Part shown: positions 1 to 8,370 of the stretch, in pieces | Layout: the number at the start of each line of letters is the position of its first letter | Numbering within the stretch: the first letter of the stretch is position 1 | Origin: Marinobacter sp. THAF197a | GTDB taxonomy: Bacteria; Pseudomonadota; Gammaproteobacteria; Pseudomonadales; Oleiphilaceae | Assembly: GCF_009363275.1 (NCBI RefSeq) | Contig: NZ_CP045324.1 | Coordinates: forward strand, 3,844,001 to 3,908,000 | Direction: 5' to 3' | DNA: 64,000 nt | Position numbers and translations under genes: made by a program | Notes under the pieces: generated by a model | Databases searched by the model: none | Told to the model about the DNA's origin: nothing | Seen by the model: the letters and a program-made list of their open reading frames with translations, nothing else

Positions 1-458
1 AGGAGCTGCGGGAACTGGTGCAATGGAGTGAAGGCATGGTGTGGTGCTCCCCGGAGCGGCACGGTGCCATGACCGGCATCATGAAAACCCAGATCGACTG
101 GATTCCCCTGTCCCTGGGCGCTGTGCGCCCCACCCAGGGCAAAACCCTGGCCGTGATGCAGGTGTGCGGTGGCTCCCAGTCGTTCAACGCGGTGAACCAG
201 TTGCGGGTGCTGGGCCGGTGGATGCGGATGCTGACCATTCCGAATCAGTCCTCGGTGCCCAAAGCATTCATGGAATTCGATGACAACGACCGCATGAAGC
301 CGTCGGCTTACTACGACCGCATCGTGGATGTCATGGAAGAGCTGGTAAAGTTCACCCTGCTGGTGCGGGACCGCAGCGATTACCTGACCGATCGTTATTC
401 CGAGCGCAGGGAAAGTGCAGAACAATTGTCCAAGCGCGTGAACCAACGTTCCATATAA
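1..458 (+). CDS. arsH: ArsH, arsenical resistance flavoprotein (3' part only)
   Basis: Cut by the left window edge; reading from base 3, the last 151 residues are present. The remaining sequence is typical of ArsH, an NADPH-dependent FMN reductase that oxidises trivalent organoarsenicals: WCSPERHGAMTGIMK near the visible start, then QVCGGSQSFNAVNQ, and a C-terminal KPSAYYDRIVDVMEEL stretch. The GTG at 18 is an internal codon, since the family is about 230 residues long and homologous sequence (E-L-R-E-L) continues upstream of it. The stop is 9 bp before the arsenite pump gene and the pump's ribosome-binding site overlaps the stop codon, so the two are almost certainly cotranscribed. Cytosolic. 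Identification is by recognised family motifs. Confidence 0.93.
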   Translation, partial: ELRELVQWSEGMVWCSPERHGAMTGIMKTQIDWIPLSLGAVRPTQGKTLAVMQVCGGSQSFNAVNQLRVLGRWMRMLTIPNQSSVPKAFMEFDDNDRMKPSAYYDRIVDVMEELVKFTLLVRDRSDYLTDRYSERRESAEQLSKRVNQRSI

Positions 459-467
459 GGAAGTGCA

Positions 468-1532
468 ATGAGCAGTAACGAGCTGGCCGCGGAGGCTTCA
501 TCCGGCGGCATGGGTGTTTTCGAGCGCTACCTGTCTGTCTGGGTAGCCCTGGCGATTGTTGTCGGCGTAGCCCTGGGCCAAATGGCGCCCTCCGTGCCGG
601 AAACCCTGTCCCGGTTTGAGTATGCCCAGGTGTCTATCCCCATCGCCATTCTGATCTGGGCGATGATTTTCCCGATGATGGCCCAGATTGATTTCAGTGC
701 CATTGTCGGCGTGAGAAAAGAACCAAAAGGGTTGGCCATTACCACCACGGTGAACTGGCTGATCAAGCCCTTCACCATGTTTGCCATCGCCTGGTTCTTT
801 TTGATGGTGGTGTTTGAGCCCTTCATCGCACCAGAACTGGCGAGTGAATACCTGGCCGGCGCCATATTGCTGGGTGCTGCTCCGTGCACTGCCATGGTGT
901 TTGTCTGGAGTTACCTGACCCGTGGTGACGCCGCCTACACCTTGGTACAGGTGTCCCTGAACGACATCATCATGCTGTTTGCCTTTGCGCCGATTGTGGT
1001 GTTCCTGCTGGGGATTTCGGATATCCAGGTACCCTGGGATACCGTCCTGATATCGGTACTGCTGTATATTGTGATTCCGCTGACCGCCGGCTATTTCACA
1101 CGCCGCATCCTGATTGCCCGCCACGGCCAGCGCTGGTACGACGACGTATTCATGAAACGCCTGGGGCCGGTAACCCCGGCAGCCCTGATCGTCACCCTGG
1201 TACTGCTGTTTGCCTTCCAGGGTGAAGTCATTCTGCAGAACCCGTTGCACATTGCCCTGATTGCCGTGCCGTTGATCATCCAGACGGTGCTGATCTTTTT
1301 CATCGCCTACGGTTGGGCAAAGCTTTGGAAGGTACGCCACTGCATTGCCGCGCCCGGCGCCATGATAGGTGCCAGCAATTTCTTTGAATTGGCGGTGGCG
1401 GCCGCGATTGCCCTGTTCGGCCTGCAATCGGGTGCCGCGCTGGCGACCGTTGTGGGGGTGCTGGTGGAAGTACCCTTGATGCTCATGCTGGTTCGCATCG
1501 CCAACAAGACCCGCGGCCACTTTCCTGCCTGA
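468..1532 (+). CDS. acr3: ACR3-family arsenite efflux permease
   Basis: A 354-residue inner-membrane protein with about ten hydrophobic segments, exporting As(III)/Sb(III) with proton exchange. Diagnostic residues are visible: the cysteine of GAAPCTAMVFVW (Cys140) and the glutamate of ASNFFELAV (Glu308), matching the conserved Cys and Glu of the ACR3/BASS fold. The length is normal for the family. The ATG is preceded by AAGGAAG at good spacing. It follows arsH by 9 bp, so this is the distal end of an ars operon whose regulator and reductase genes probably lie left of the window. It is not the unrelated ArsB permease, although databases often apply the arsB name to this family. Confidence 0.95.
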   Translation: MSSNELAAEASSGGMGVFERYLSVWVALAIVVGVALGQMAPSVPETLSRFEYAQVSIPIAILIWAMIFPMMAQIDFSAIVGVRKEPKGLAITTTVNWLIKPFTMFAIAWFFLMVVFEPFIAPELASEYLAGAILLGAAPCTAMVFVWSYLTRGDAAYTLVQVSLNDIIMLFAFAPIVVFLLGISDIQVPWDTVLISVLLYIVIPLTAGYFTRRILIARHGQRWYDDVFMKRLGPVTPAALIVTLVLLFAFQGEVILQNPLHIALIAVPLIIQTVLIFFIAYGWAKLWKVRHCIAAPGAMIGASNFFELAVAAAIALFGLQSGAALATVVGVLVEVPLMLMLVRIANKTRGHFPA

Positions 1533-1543
1533 GCAAGATAAAC

Positions 1544-1576
1544 ATTACCCGCAAGGGCTCCTGTCCTGCGGGTAAT
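1544..1576 (+). terminator. Hairpin after the ars operon
   Basis: Perfect 10-bp stem ATTACCCGCA / TGCGGGTAAT (1544-1553 and 1567-1576) with a 13-nt loop, 12 bp after the acr3 stop. There is no downstream T-run, so it may be an mRNA-stabilising hairpin or a weak terminator separating ars from uppP. Confidence 0.5.
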
Positions 1577-1666
1577 CCACACCGCCTGTTCAGCCCCGCC
1601 CTCGCCTGATACTATCGCCCGCTGGCAAACCGGGAGAGATTTCTCCCACCAGACGGACAGGACCAC

Positions 1667-2464
1667 ATGGACTTTTTTCAGGCGTTTTTTCTCGGCATTC
1701 TTCAGGGGCTGACCGAGTTCCTACCCATCTCCAGCTCCGGCCACCTGATCCTTATCCCCGCCTTTTTCGAGTGGACTGACCAGGGTGTCGGCTTTGACCT
1801 GTCCGTTCACGTAGGCACCCTGCTGGCGGTGGTGCTTTATTTCCGCAAAGACGTTTTCGCCATCACCCGGGACGGACTGTTATCTCTGGGCAAGCGCCAG
1901 ATGATTGGTCAGGGCAATATGGCCTGGTTCCTGGTGATCGGCACCATCCCTGCGGGCCTGGCCGGGCTGGCCTTGCTGGACATGATCGACAACGAACTGC
2001 GGGCGGTGGAAGTGATTTTCTTCACCACCCTGATCTTTGGCCTGCTCCTGGGCTGGGCCGACTGGCGCCCGAACAAAGGCCGGCCCCTGGATTCACTGAC
2101 CTGGAAGGATGCCCTGCTGGTAGGCTGCGCACAGGCCCTGGCCCTCATCCCCGGCACCTCCCGCTCCGGCGCCACCATCACCGCCGGCCTGCTGCTGGGC
2201 ATGAGCCGACAGACGGCATCCCGGTTTTCCTTTTTGCTGGCGATTCCGATTACCGCGCTGGCTTCGGCGGTGAAGCTTCTGGAGGCTGCGACGTCTGATA
2301 TTACCGTGGACTGGACCGGGTTTCTGGTCGGTGGTGTAACGGCGTTTATCATGGCGATCACCGCCATTCATTTCTTCCTGAAGTGGCTGAACAAGGTAGG
2401 CATGTGGCCCTACGTTCTCTACCGCATCGCATTGGCGGGTGTGATTTACGCGGTTCTTATGTAA
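1667..2464 (+). CDS. uppP: Undecaprenyl-diphosphatase UppP (BacA)
   Basis: A 265-residue integral membrane enzyme that dephosphorylates undecaprenyl pyrophosphate to recycle the lipid carrier for peptidoglycan and O-antigen synthesis; its overproduction classically gives bacitracin resistance. The two signature motifs are present: GLTEFLPISSSGH (Glu17, His26) in the first re-entrant region and PGTSRSG (162-168, Arg166) in the second. Length and hydrophobic pattern are standard. It starts at the ATG after GACAGGACCAC. It is separated from acr3 by 134 bp and a hairpin, so it is probably a single-gene unit. Its 3' end faces uvrD across a long inverted repeat that could terminate both. Confidence 0.97.
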   Translation: MDFFQAFFLGILQGLTEFLPISSSGHLILIPAFFEWTDQGVGFDLSVHVGTLLAVVLYFRKDVFAITRDGLLSLGKRQMIGQGNMAWFLVIGTIPAGLAGLALLDMIDNELRAVEVIFFTTLIFGLLLGWADWRPNKGRPLDSLTWKDALLVGCAQALALIPGTSRSGATITAGLLLGMSRQTASRFSFLLAIPITALASAVKLLEAATSDITVDWTGFLVGGVTAFIMAITAIHFFLKWLNKVGMWPYVLYRIALAGVIYAVLM

Positions 2465-2490
2465 CGGAGGCCAGCACATTACTTGGGGCG

Positions 2491-2599
2491 CAGGGTTGGG
2501 TAGGCCTTTCCAAAACTGTGCGGAGCCATGGATGGCGGAGCCCAAGCGTCACATGGATGTGCCGAAGGAGCGTGTTTTGGAAAGGCCTACCCAACCCTG
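2491..2599. repeat. Long hairpin repeat element, copy 1
   Basis: A perfect 26-bp inverted repeat (2491-2516 and 2574-2599; the left arm contains GGGTTGGGTAGGCC) flanks a 57-bp core. The core carries two imperfect copies of a CATGGATG motif inside a GCGGAGCC...GGAGCG frame. The same architecture, with a core of identical length, recurs inverted at 18909-19007. It lies between the convergent uppP and uvrD stops. It resembles a REP-like or MITE-like noncoding repeat and would also form a strong terminator-like hairpin. Confidence 0.85.
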
Positions 2600-2614
2600 T
2601 GCAAAACTCCTGAA

Positions 2615-4780
2615 CTAGCAGGCTTCCAAAGGTGCATAGGCCAGAACCAGCCACTTGGCCCCCTCATCAAAGTTCACCTGCACGCGAGTGTGATGCCCGG
2701 TCCCCTCGGAGTTCATCACGATGCCCTCCCCAAACTTCGGATGACGCACCCGCTGCCCCAGACTGAAACCCGACTGCTGGGCGGAGTCCTGGCTGAACAT
2801 GCTTTCATTGGGGCGGCCCACCATGGCCGGGCGCGTCACCGTATTGCGTAATCGGACTTCCTGCAGGCAATCCGCCGGGATCTCCCGCACAAACCGCGAC
2901 AGCGCGTGGAACTTTTCCTGCCCGTACAAACGGCGCGATTCCGCGTAAGTGAGTACCAGCTTTTTCATCGCCCGGGTAATGCCCACGTAAGCCAGGCGCC
3001 GCTCTTCTTCCATGCGCCCAGGCTCTTCCAGTGACATGCTGTGGGGGAACAAACCTTCCTCCACGCCCGCCAGGAACACCAGCGGGAATTCCAGGCCCTT
3101 GGCCGAGTGCAGGGTCATCAACTGCACGCTGTCTTCATGGGCATCGGCCTGGGCTTCGCCGGCGTCCAGGGCTGCCTGGGCGATGAATTCCGCCAGCGGG
3201 TCGACACCTTCTTCCACCTCGAAATCCGACAATGCGTTCACCAGTTCTTCCAGGTTCTCTACCCTCGCCTGGCCCTTCTCGCCTTTTTCGCTGGCGTGGT
3301 AGTCCTTCAGACCACTGGCCTCGATGGCCTGCTTCATCAGGCCCTGCAATGACGCCTCACCGACCATTTCAGACAAGCCGTTGATGATGTCCATAAACGA
3401 CTGCAACCCGGTTTTGGCCCGGCCTTTAACCTGGCCCGCCGCCAGCAGGCGCTCGGCGGACTCCCACAGGGAAATGCCTTGCTCGGTGGCGTATTCCCGC
3501 AACTCCGCCAGGCTCTTGGCGCCGATGCCCCGGGTGGGGATATTGACTACCCGTTCAAAGGCAGCGTCGTCCCGGTGGTACTGCACCAGGCGCAGGTAAG
3601 CCAGGGCGTTGCGGATTTCCTGGCGGTCGTAGAAGCGCAGGCCGCCATATACCCGGTAGGGAATGCCCTGGCGCATCAGCGCCTCTTCCAGCACCCGGGA
3701 CTGGGCGTTGGAGCGGTACAGAATGGCCGATTCGCTGCGCAGGTTGCCGTCGCTGACCCAGGCATTGATGGAATCGGCAATGTAATTGGCTTCATCCTGC
3801 TCGTTGAACGCCGCGTACAGGCTGATCGGCTCGCCATCAGGGCCGTCGGTCCACAATTCCTTGCCCAAACGGCCCTGGTTGTTGGCGATCACAGAGTTGG
3901 CAGCCTTCAGGATCATCTGGGTGGAGCGGTAGTTCTGCTCCAGGCGCACCAGCCGGGCATTGGGAAAGTCCCGCTGGTACTGCTGGATGTTCTCAATCTT
4001 GGCGCCACGCCAGCCGTAAATCGACTGGTCGTCGTCACCCACCACGGTCAGCGGCACCCGGTTGCTGGCCAGCACCTGCAGCCAGGCGTATTGAATGGTG
4101 TTGGTGTCCTGGAACTCGTCCACCAGAATATGCTGAAAACGCTGCTGGTAATGCTTCAGCAGTTCCGGCCGGTGCAACCACAGTTCGTGGGAGCGCAGCA
4201 GCAGCTCGCCAAAATCCACCAGCCCGCCTTGTTGGCAGAGCTTTTCGTACTGGCGGTAGATTTTCAGCATGGTGCTGGTGAAGTGATCGCCCGGGTTTTC
4301 CTGGATGTGATCCGCCCGCAGGCCTTCGTCTTTCTGACTGTTGATAAACCACTGGGCCTGCTTGGGCGGCCACTGGCTTTCATCAATCTGGAACTCCCGC
4401 ATCACCCGTTTGATCATGCGCAGCTGGTCGTCACTGTCCAGCACCTGGAAGTTCTCCGGCAGGCCGGCGTCTTTCCAGTGGGAGCGCAGCAGGCGGTGGG
4501 CAATGCCGTGAAAGGTACCGAACCATAACCCGCGGGAGGGAATGTTCATCATCTCCTCGATGCGGTAGCGCATCTCCTTGGCGGCCTTGTTGGTAAAGGT
4601 CACCGCCAGGATACCGGTGGGCGGTACCCGGTCTACCGTCATCAGCCAGGCAATGCGGTGCACCAGTACACGGGTTTTACCACTGCCCGCGCCGGCCAGC
4701 ACCAGCAGGTGATCGTTCTGGGCAGTAACGGCCTCGCGCTGGGCGTCGTTCAGGGGGTCGATAATGTGGGAGACATCCAT
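2615..4780 (-). CDS. uvrD: DNA helicase II, UvrD
   Basis: ATP-dependent 3'-5' superfamily 1A helicase of nucleotide excision and mismatch repair. In order: Walker A LAGAGSGKTRVL near residue 30, FTNKAAKEM (Ia), VDEFQDTN (II), VGDDDQSIYGWRGA (III), QNYRS (IV), LHSAKGLEF (V) and VGITRAMKKL (VI). The C-terminal Tudor-like segment begins RVRHPKFGEG. The open frame allows a start six codons earlier (4798), but MDVSHIIDPLND aligns with the E. coli UvrD N-terminus (MDVSYLLDSLND), so the ATG at 4780 is chosen, giving 721 residues. No clear Shine-Dalgarno supports either start. It converges with uppP. Confidence 0.96.
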   Translation of the reverse strand: MDVSHIIDPLNDAQREAVTAQNDHLLVLAGAGSGKTRVLVHRIAWLMTVDRVPPTGILAVTFTNKAAKEMRYRIEEMMNIPSRGLWFGTFHGIAHRLLRSHWKDAGLPENFQVLDSDDQLRMIKRVMREFQIDESQWPPKQAQWFINSQKDEGLRADHIQENPGDHFTSTMLKIYRQYEKLCQQGGLVDFGELLLRSHELWLHRPELLKHYQQRFQHILVDEFQDTNTIQYAWLQVLASNRVPLTVVGDDDQSIYGWRGAKIENIQQYQRDFPNARLVRLEQNYRSTQMILKAANSVIANNQGRLGKELWTDGPDGEPISLYAAFNEQDEANYIADSINAWVSDGNLRSESAILYRSNAQSRVLEEALMRQGIPYRVYGGLRFYDRQEIRNALAYLRLVQYHRDDAAFERVVNIPTRGIGAKSLAELREYATEQGISLWESAERLLAAGQVKGRAKTGLQSFMDIINGLSEMVGEASLQGLMKQAIEASGLKDYHASEKGEKGQARVENLEELVNALSDFEVEEGVDPLAEFIAQAALDAGEAQADAHEDSVQLMTLHSAKGLEFPLVFLAGVEEGLFPHSMSLEEPGRMEEERRLAYVGITRAMKKLVLTYAESRRLYGQEKFHALSRFVREIPADCLQEVRLRNTVTRPAMVGRPNESMFSQDSAQQSGFSLGQRVRHPKFGEGIVMNSEGTGHHTRVQVNFDEGAKWLVLAYAPLEAC

Positions 4781-4943
4781 GGAGATAGACTTCATCACTG
4801 TTTAAATTTACAGGGCATTGTATCAGGCCTGATCAACTACGTCCTTTGTCCTGAGACCCTACCTATAAACGGGTATACCACCTGAAATTTCAACGAGTAA
4901 CCTTCAAGAGAGTGGCGTTTCAGCCGATACACCCTTTAACACA

Positions 4944-4966
4944 CTGACACATTAATTCTGTGTCAG
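4944..4966. promoter_or_regulatory. Operator-like dyad upstream of the chemoreceptor operon
   Basis: Perfect inverted repeat CTGACACA-ttaattc-TGTGTCAG: 8-bp arms, 7-nt AT-rich spacer, centred 80 bp upstream of the chemoreceptor start. The size and AT-rich centre suit a dimeric regulator. The cognate factor is unknown. Confidence 0.45.
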
Positions 4967-4974
4967 GCGTTCAA

Positions 4975-5001
4975 AAAACAACCTAGAATGCCGGCCGACT
5001 A
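4975..5001 (+). promoter_or_regulatory. Possible FliA (sigma-28) promoter
   Basis: AAAA (4975-4978), 15 nt, then GCCGACTA (4994-5001), resembling the TAAA-N15-GCCGATAA motility promoter and about 33 bp upstream of a chemoreceptor ATG. The match is imperfect and the assignment leans on gene function. Confidence 0.3.
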
Positions 5002-5034
5002 AAGTCTTAGGACTGACCAGCAGGGACTGACAAC

Positions 5035-6648
5035 ATGCTCTCATCACTCAAAATTTCTCACAAACTGGCCCTGCTGGTTGTGGTTGCCGTTACCGCCTTT
5101 GTGGTCAGCCAGACGTTTTCCATTATCACCGAACGCAACAACTCCGAGCGCTTGACCGAGGTGCGCGACCAGCTCTATCCATCTCTTGAGTTGTCCACCA
5201 TCAATCAGGGGCGGTTACAGCTGATCGAAAATCAGATCAATAGTGCGGTCACCACCGGCGACGACCAACAACTGGCTGCCACCCGTAATCTGAAAGATGA
5301 GATTGCAGCCAATCTCCGCAAGATCGCTGCGCTCAACCCAGGCTTAAGCCAACAGGCAACCAGCCTGAGCAGAGACCTCGAGACCTATTACGGTAACGCA
5401 ACGCGCATCGCCACGGCCATTATTGAGGGCACCGCCGATTTCAACCGAATCGGCCAGGAGGCATCCGCCAACGCCAATCGTCTGGAAAAGCTGCGGAATG
5501 ACCTGGACTCCATGCGCAGCACCATGGAAGCACGCCTGATCCAGGCCATTGACAACACCACGGCCGCCTCCAGTGAGGCTGGCACAGTGTCCCTGGTCAT
5601 TCTGGTGGTGGCATTGATTGCCCTGGTCACCCTGAGCCTGATTATCGGCCGCTCGATCTCAAACAGCCTGAACCAGATCATCAGCTCTCTGCGCAACATG
5701 GCCTCAGGCGAAGGAGACCTTACCTCCCGTATTCATTACGAGGGCAAGGATGAACTCCGGGCACTGGTGAACCAATTCAACAAGTTCGTTGAGAAACTTC
5801 ACGGGTCTTTCGCAACGATCCAGCAGGATATTGGTGAACTTAACAACGTTGCCTCGCACCTGGCCGGCACCAGCCGGACCAACCTGGGGCGCATCAGCCA
5901 GCAGGCCCAGGCCATATCCTCAACCCGAAACTCCGTTGAAGAACTGGTCAAGAGCGTTGAAGAAGTGGCGGGCTTTGCCTCGTCCGCGTCTGACCAGACT
6001 CAAGACGCTGCAAAATTTGCCACTGCCGGTCAGCAAAAGGTCAACAGCAATATCAGCACCATCCGGGAACTGATGGCCGAGATCGAAAAAACCGCCAGCC
6101 TGGTAAACCAGTTTGATGAGTTCTCCGTGAAGGTGGGCGGCCTGCTGGAGACCATCCAGACCGTTGCCGAACAGACCAACCTGTTGGCACTGAATGCCGC
6201 CATTGAAGCTGCCCGCGCCGGCGAGCACGGTCGCGGCTTTGCAGTGGTAGCCGATGAAGTGCGAGGACTGGCCGTGCGCACCCATAAAGCGACCGAAGAA
6301 ATCCAGCAAGTGATTTCAGAGTTGTCCAAGTTGTCAGGCAACGCCGTTACGTCGATGAAGGGCAGTGTGGAAATGGCCCGTGAGGGCGTTGATGCCACGA
6401 CTGAGTCCGGCGAAGTCCTGAGCAAGATCCTTGAAAACGTTCAGCAGATCAGCGAGCTGAACGAGCAAATTGCCGCTGCCACCTATGAGCAGAGCACCAC
6501 TTTCAGCGAAGTCACCGGCCATATGGGCGATATGCATCGCAACGCCGAGGCGGTGATGGAAAGTACCGATGAGCTGGACAACGTCAGCCGCAAGATCCAG
6601 GACGTCAGTAATGGATTGCAGAGCGTTGCCGGCCAGTTCCGCGTTTAA
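5035..6648 (+). CDS. Methyl-accepting chemotaxis protein
   Basis: A 537-residue transmembrane chemoreceptor. N-terminal membrane segment about 11-30, a helical periplasmic sensor (about 31-182, four-helix-bundle type with no recognised ligand motif), second membrane segment 183-205, HAMP about 206-258, then a cytoplasmic coiled coil with the signalling tip EQTNLLALNAAIEAARAGE. There is no C-terminal NWETF-like CheR tether. ATG 5035 is preceded by CAGGGACTGACAAC. The porin gene starts 28 bp after the stop and no terminator lies between. The porin and small binding protein downstream suggest the receptor senses a solute taken up through the porin, possibly phosphate; that is inference. Confidence 0.93.
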   Translation: MLSSLKISHKLALLVVVAVTAFVVSQTFSIITERNNSERLTEVRDQLYPSLELSTINQGRLQLIENQINSAVTTGDDQQLAATRNLKDEIAANLRKIAALNPGLSQQATSLSRDLETYYGNATRIATAIIEGTADFNRIGQEASANANRLEKLRNDLDSMRSTMEARLIQAIDNTTAASSEAGTVSLVILVVALIALVTLSLIIGRSISNSLNQIISSLRNMASGEGDLTSRIHYEGKDELRALVNQFNKFVEKLHGSFATIQQDIGELNNVASHLAGTSRTNLGRISQQAQAISSTRNSVEELVKSVEEVAGFASSASDQTQDAAKFATAGQQKVNSNISTIRELMAEIEKTASLVNQFDEFSVKVGGLLETIQTVAEQTNLLALNAAIEAARAGEHGRGFAVVADEVRGLAVRTHKATEEIQQVISELSKLSGNAVTSMKGSVEMAREGVDATTESGEVLSKILENVQQISELNEQIAAATYEQSTTFSEVTGHMGDMHRNAEAVMESTDELDNVSRKIQDVSNGLQSVAGQFRV

Positions 6649-6676
6649 TACCCAACCAAAGACTAGGATGTACCTG

Positions 6677-7882
6677 ATGAAGAGACTGTTCTCCGTCGCG
6701 CCCCTGGCGTTGGCGATTACCGCCACGCCTGTCATGGCACAAGACACCGAGCAAACCCTCGAGCGCATGCAGCAACAGCTGAACGCCATGCAGCAGCAGC
6801 TGAACTCTGCCCGCAACACCGGCGTCCGGTTTAACGGCTTTTTCAGCACCGGTTATGCACGTGCCAGTAACGACGCAGGTTACGCCGGCATCACCGAAGA
6901 GTCCGAAGTAAAAGACCTGAGCCTGTTCGCGCTTCAGGGTACCTTTGACGTTACCCAGAAGAGCCAGATTGTGATGCAGCTGGTTGGCCGCGGCGCCGAT
7001 GACTGGGAGCCCAAAGTGGAATGGGCCTACCTGAGCCACCGCCCCACCAACAACCTGCAACTGCGCGCCGGTAAGATGCGCCTGCCCTTCTTCATGTATT
7101 CCGACTCCCTGGAAGTCGGCTATGCTCAACCCTGGGCACGCCCTCCCCAGAGTGTTTACGGCCCGATTGCGGTGACCAGCTACGTGGGCGCCGATGCCAG
7201 TTACAACTGGAACTTCGATAACTCCTCACTGAACGCCAACTTCTTCACCGGCTTTACCGACGAAGACGGTAACTCGGGTGATGTGCAACTGCGCAACATT
7301 GCCGGCCTGAACCTGACCTGGACGGATTACGTCTGGACGGTTCGCGGTATTGCGGCAACCGCTGAGGCGGATATTGATGCGACAAGGCTAGCCGCTCAAG
7401 CACCCGCAGGCGCCGATGTAAATACTGTGCTTGCCGACGGTGATCGCGGCAACTTCTACGGTATTGGAGCCAGCTATGATAATGGCAACTGGCAAATCAT
7501 CGGTGAACTGACCCGCGTAGAAGTTGATGGCAAGTTCGCTGACACTGATTCTGCTTACCTATCAATCGGCCACCGATTCGGCAGCTGGACGCCTTACATC
7601 GCTCTCGGCTGGGTAGAGAGCAAGGATGATGACGAGCGTCTTGGCTTTGTAACCACATCCGGCGGAACCATCCTGGCTCCCGAATCAATCCTGAACTTCC
7701 AGCGCGAAGATTACAGTGTTGGTACACGCTGGGACATCACTCCGGGCGTCGCAATCAAGGCTGACATCACTCATTCTCGCGGTTTTGATAAGGGCACTGG
7801 CAACCTGAACCCTAGCTACATTCTGACTTCCGGTACCAACAGTACCAATGTCTACACCCTGAAACTCGAATCGGCATTCTAA
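6677..7882 (+). CDS. Outer-membrane porin with N-terminal coiled coil
   Basis: 401 residues from ATG 6677. That start has AGGA eight bases upstream and begins a clean signal peptide (MKRLFSVAPLALAITATPVMA, cleavage after residue 21). The open frame extends further 5' but overlaps the chemoreceptor stop and would bury the signal. After the signal comes a Gln-rich heptad segment (about residues 22-43, ERMQQQLNAMQQQL), then alternating amphipathic beta strands ending in an aromatic C-terminus (KLESAF), which is typical of a BAM-assembled trimeric porin. Substrate cannot be read from sequence. The neighbouring small phosphate-binding-like protein suggests an anion. Confidence 0.85.
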   Translation: MKRLFSVAPLALAITATPVMAQDTEQTLERMQQQLNAMQQQLNSARNTGVRFNGFFSTGYARASNDAGYAGITEESEVKDLSLFALQGTFDVTQKSQIVMQLVGRGADDWEPKVEWAYLSHRPTNNLQLRAGKMRLPFFMYSDSLEVGYAQPWARPPQSVYGPIAVTSYVGADASYNWNFDNSSLNANFFTGFTDEDGNSGDVQLRNIAGLNLTWTDYVWTVRGIAATAEADIDATRLAAQAPAGADVNTVLADGDRGNFYGIGASYDNGNWQIIGELTRVEVDGKFADTDSAYLSIGHRFGSWTPYIALGWVESKDDDERLGFVTTSGGTILAPESILNFQREDYSVGTRWDITPGVAIKADITHSRGFDKGTGNLNPSYILTSGTNSTNVYTLKLESAF

Positions 7883-7891
7883 GGAGGCCCC

Positions 7892-8305
7892 ATGAAAAAG
7901 CTAAGCCTGATTTTTGCGGCCAGCTTGCTGGCAAGCCCCCTGGCCCAAGCCGATGTTGTGGTAATTGGTCATCCCAGCGGCCCGGATAACATTGCCTCCA
8001 ACGAGGTTCGCGACCTGTACCTGAACCGCAGCAAGGCCCTTCCCGATGGCCAGAACGCCAAGCCGTTCGAGCTACCGGAAGGAGACGCCACCCGCGCCGA
8101 GTTCCACAGCAAGGTCACTGGCCGCAACGATGCCCAGCTGAAGGCCTTCTGGTCTCAGCAGGTGTTCACCGGCCGCGGCCAACCGCCGGAAGAAGCGGGC
8201 AATGCCTCTGCCATGAAGGCCCAGGTCGCTTCCACGCCTGGCGCCATTGGCTACATCGACTCCGCCGATGTGGATGACAGCGTCAAGGTGATCCTGACGC
8301 CCTGA
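7892..8305 (+). CDS. Small periplasmic phosphate-binding-like protein
   Basis: A 137-residue secreted protein with a signal peptide ending ASPLAQA (cleavage about residue 20). The rest resembles one lobe of PstS-type phosphate-binding proteins: VVIGHPSG, EVRDLYLNRSKALPDG, and TPGAIGYID, the usual PstS ending. Full PstS is about 320 residues, so this is a short single-domain family member and not a truncated gene. A strong AAGGAGG precedes the ATG. It sits 9 bp after the porin and before a rho-independent terminator, making it the last gene of the chemoreceptor-porin operon. A role as a periplasmic binding or delivery factor is inferred. No permease or ATPase gene is nearby. Confidence 0.8.
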   Translation: MKKLSLIFAASLLASPLAQADVVVIGHPSGPDNIASNEVRDLYLNRSKALPDGQNAKPFELPEGDATRAEFHSKVTGRNDAQLKAFWSQQVFTGRGQPPEEAGNASAMKAQVASTPGAIGYIDSADVDDSVKVILTP

Positions 8306-8321
8306 GGTCCGGCTCTGAAAT

Positions 8322-8353
8322 GCAGAAAGGCGAGCCTCGGCTCGCCTTTCTGC
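8322..8353. terminator. Bidirectional rho-independent terminator
   Basis: Perfect 14-bp stem (8322-8335 with 8340-8353), CTCG tetraloop, followed by CGTTTTG on the plus strand. It lies between the convergent binding-protein and aldehyde-dehydrogenase genes. Confidence 0.9.
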
Positions 8354-8370
8354 CGTTTTGAGGTTGATGA

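Noticed and set aside
18..20. GTG as the arsH start
   Set aside because: ArsH sequence continues upstream in frame to the window edge and the family is about 80 residues longer.
2383..2613. Small open frames running through the inverted repeat
   Set aside because: They depend on the repeat sequence, overlap the uppP end and show no protein-like features or start signal.
3479..4528. 349-codon open frame antisense to uvrD
   Set aside because: No recognisable domain; explained by codon bias of uvrD. The same applies to long frames at 498-1520, 8509-9576, 19017-20132 and 51289-52494 against clearly identified genes.
6569..6676. N-terminal extension of the porin
   Set aside because: It overlaps the chemoreceptor, lacks a ribosome site, and would hide the signal peptide starting at 6677.
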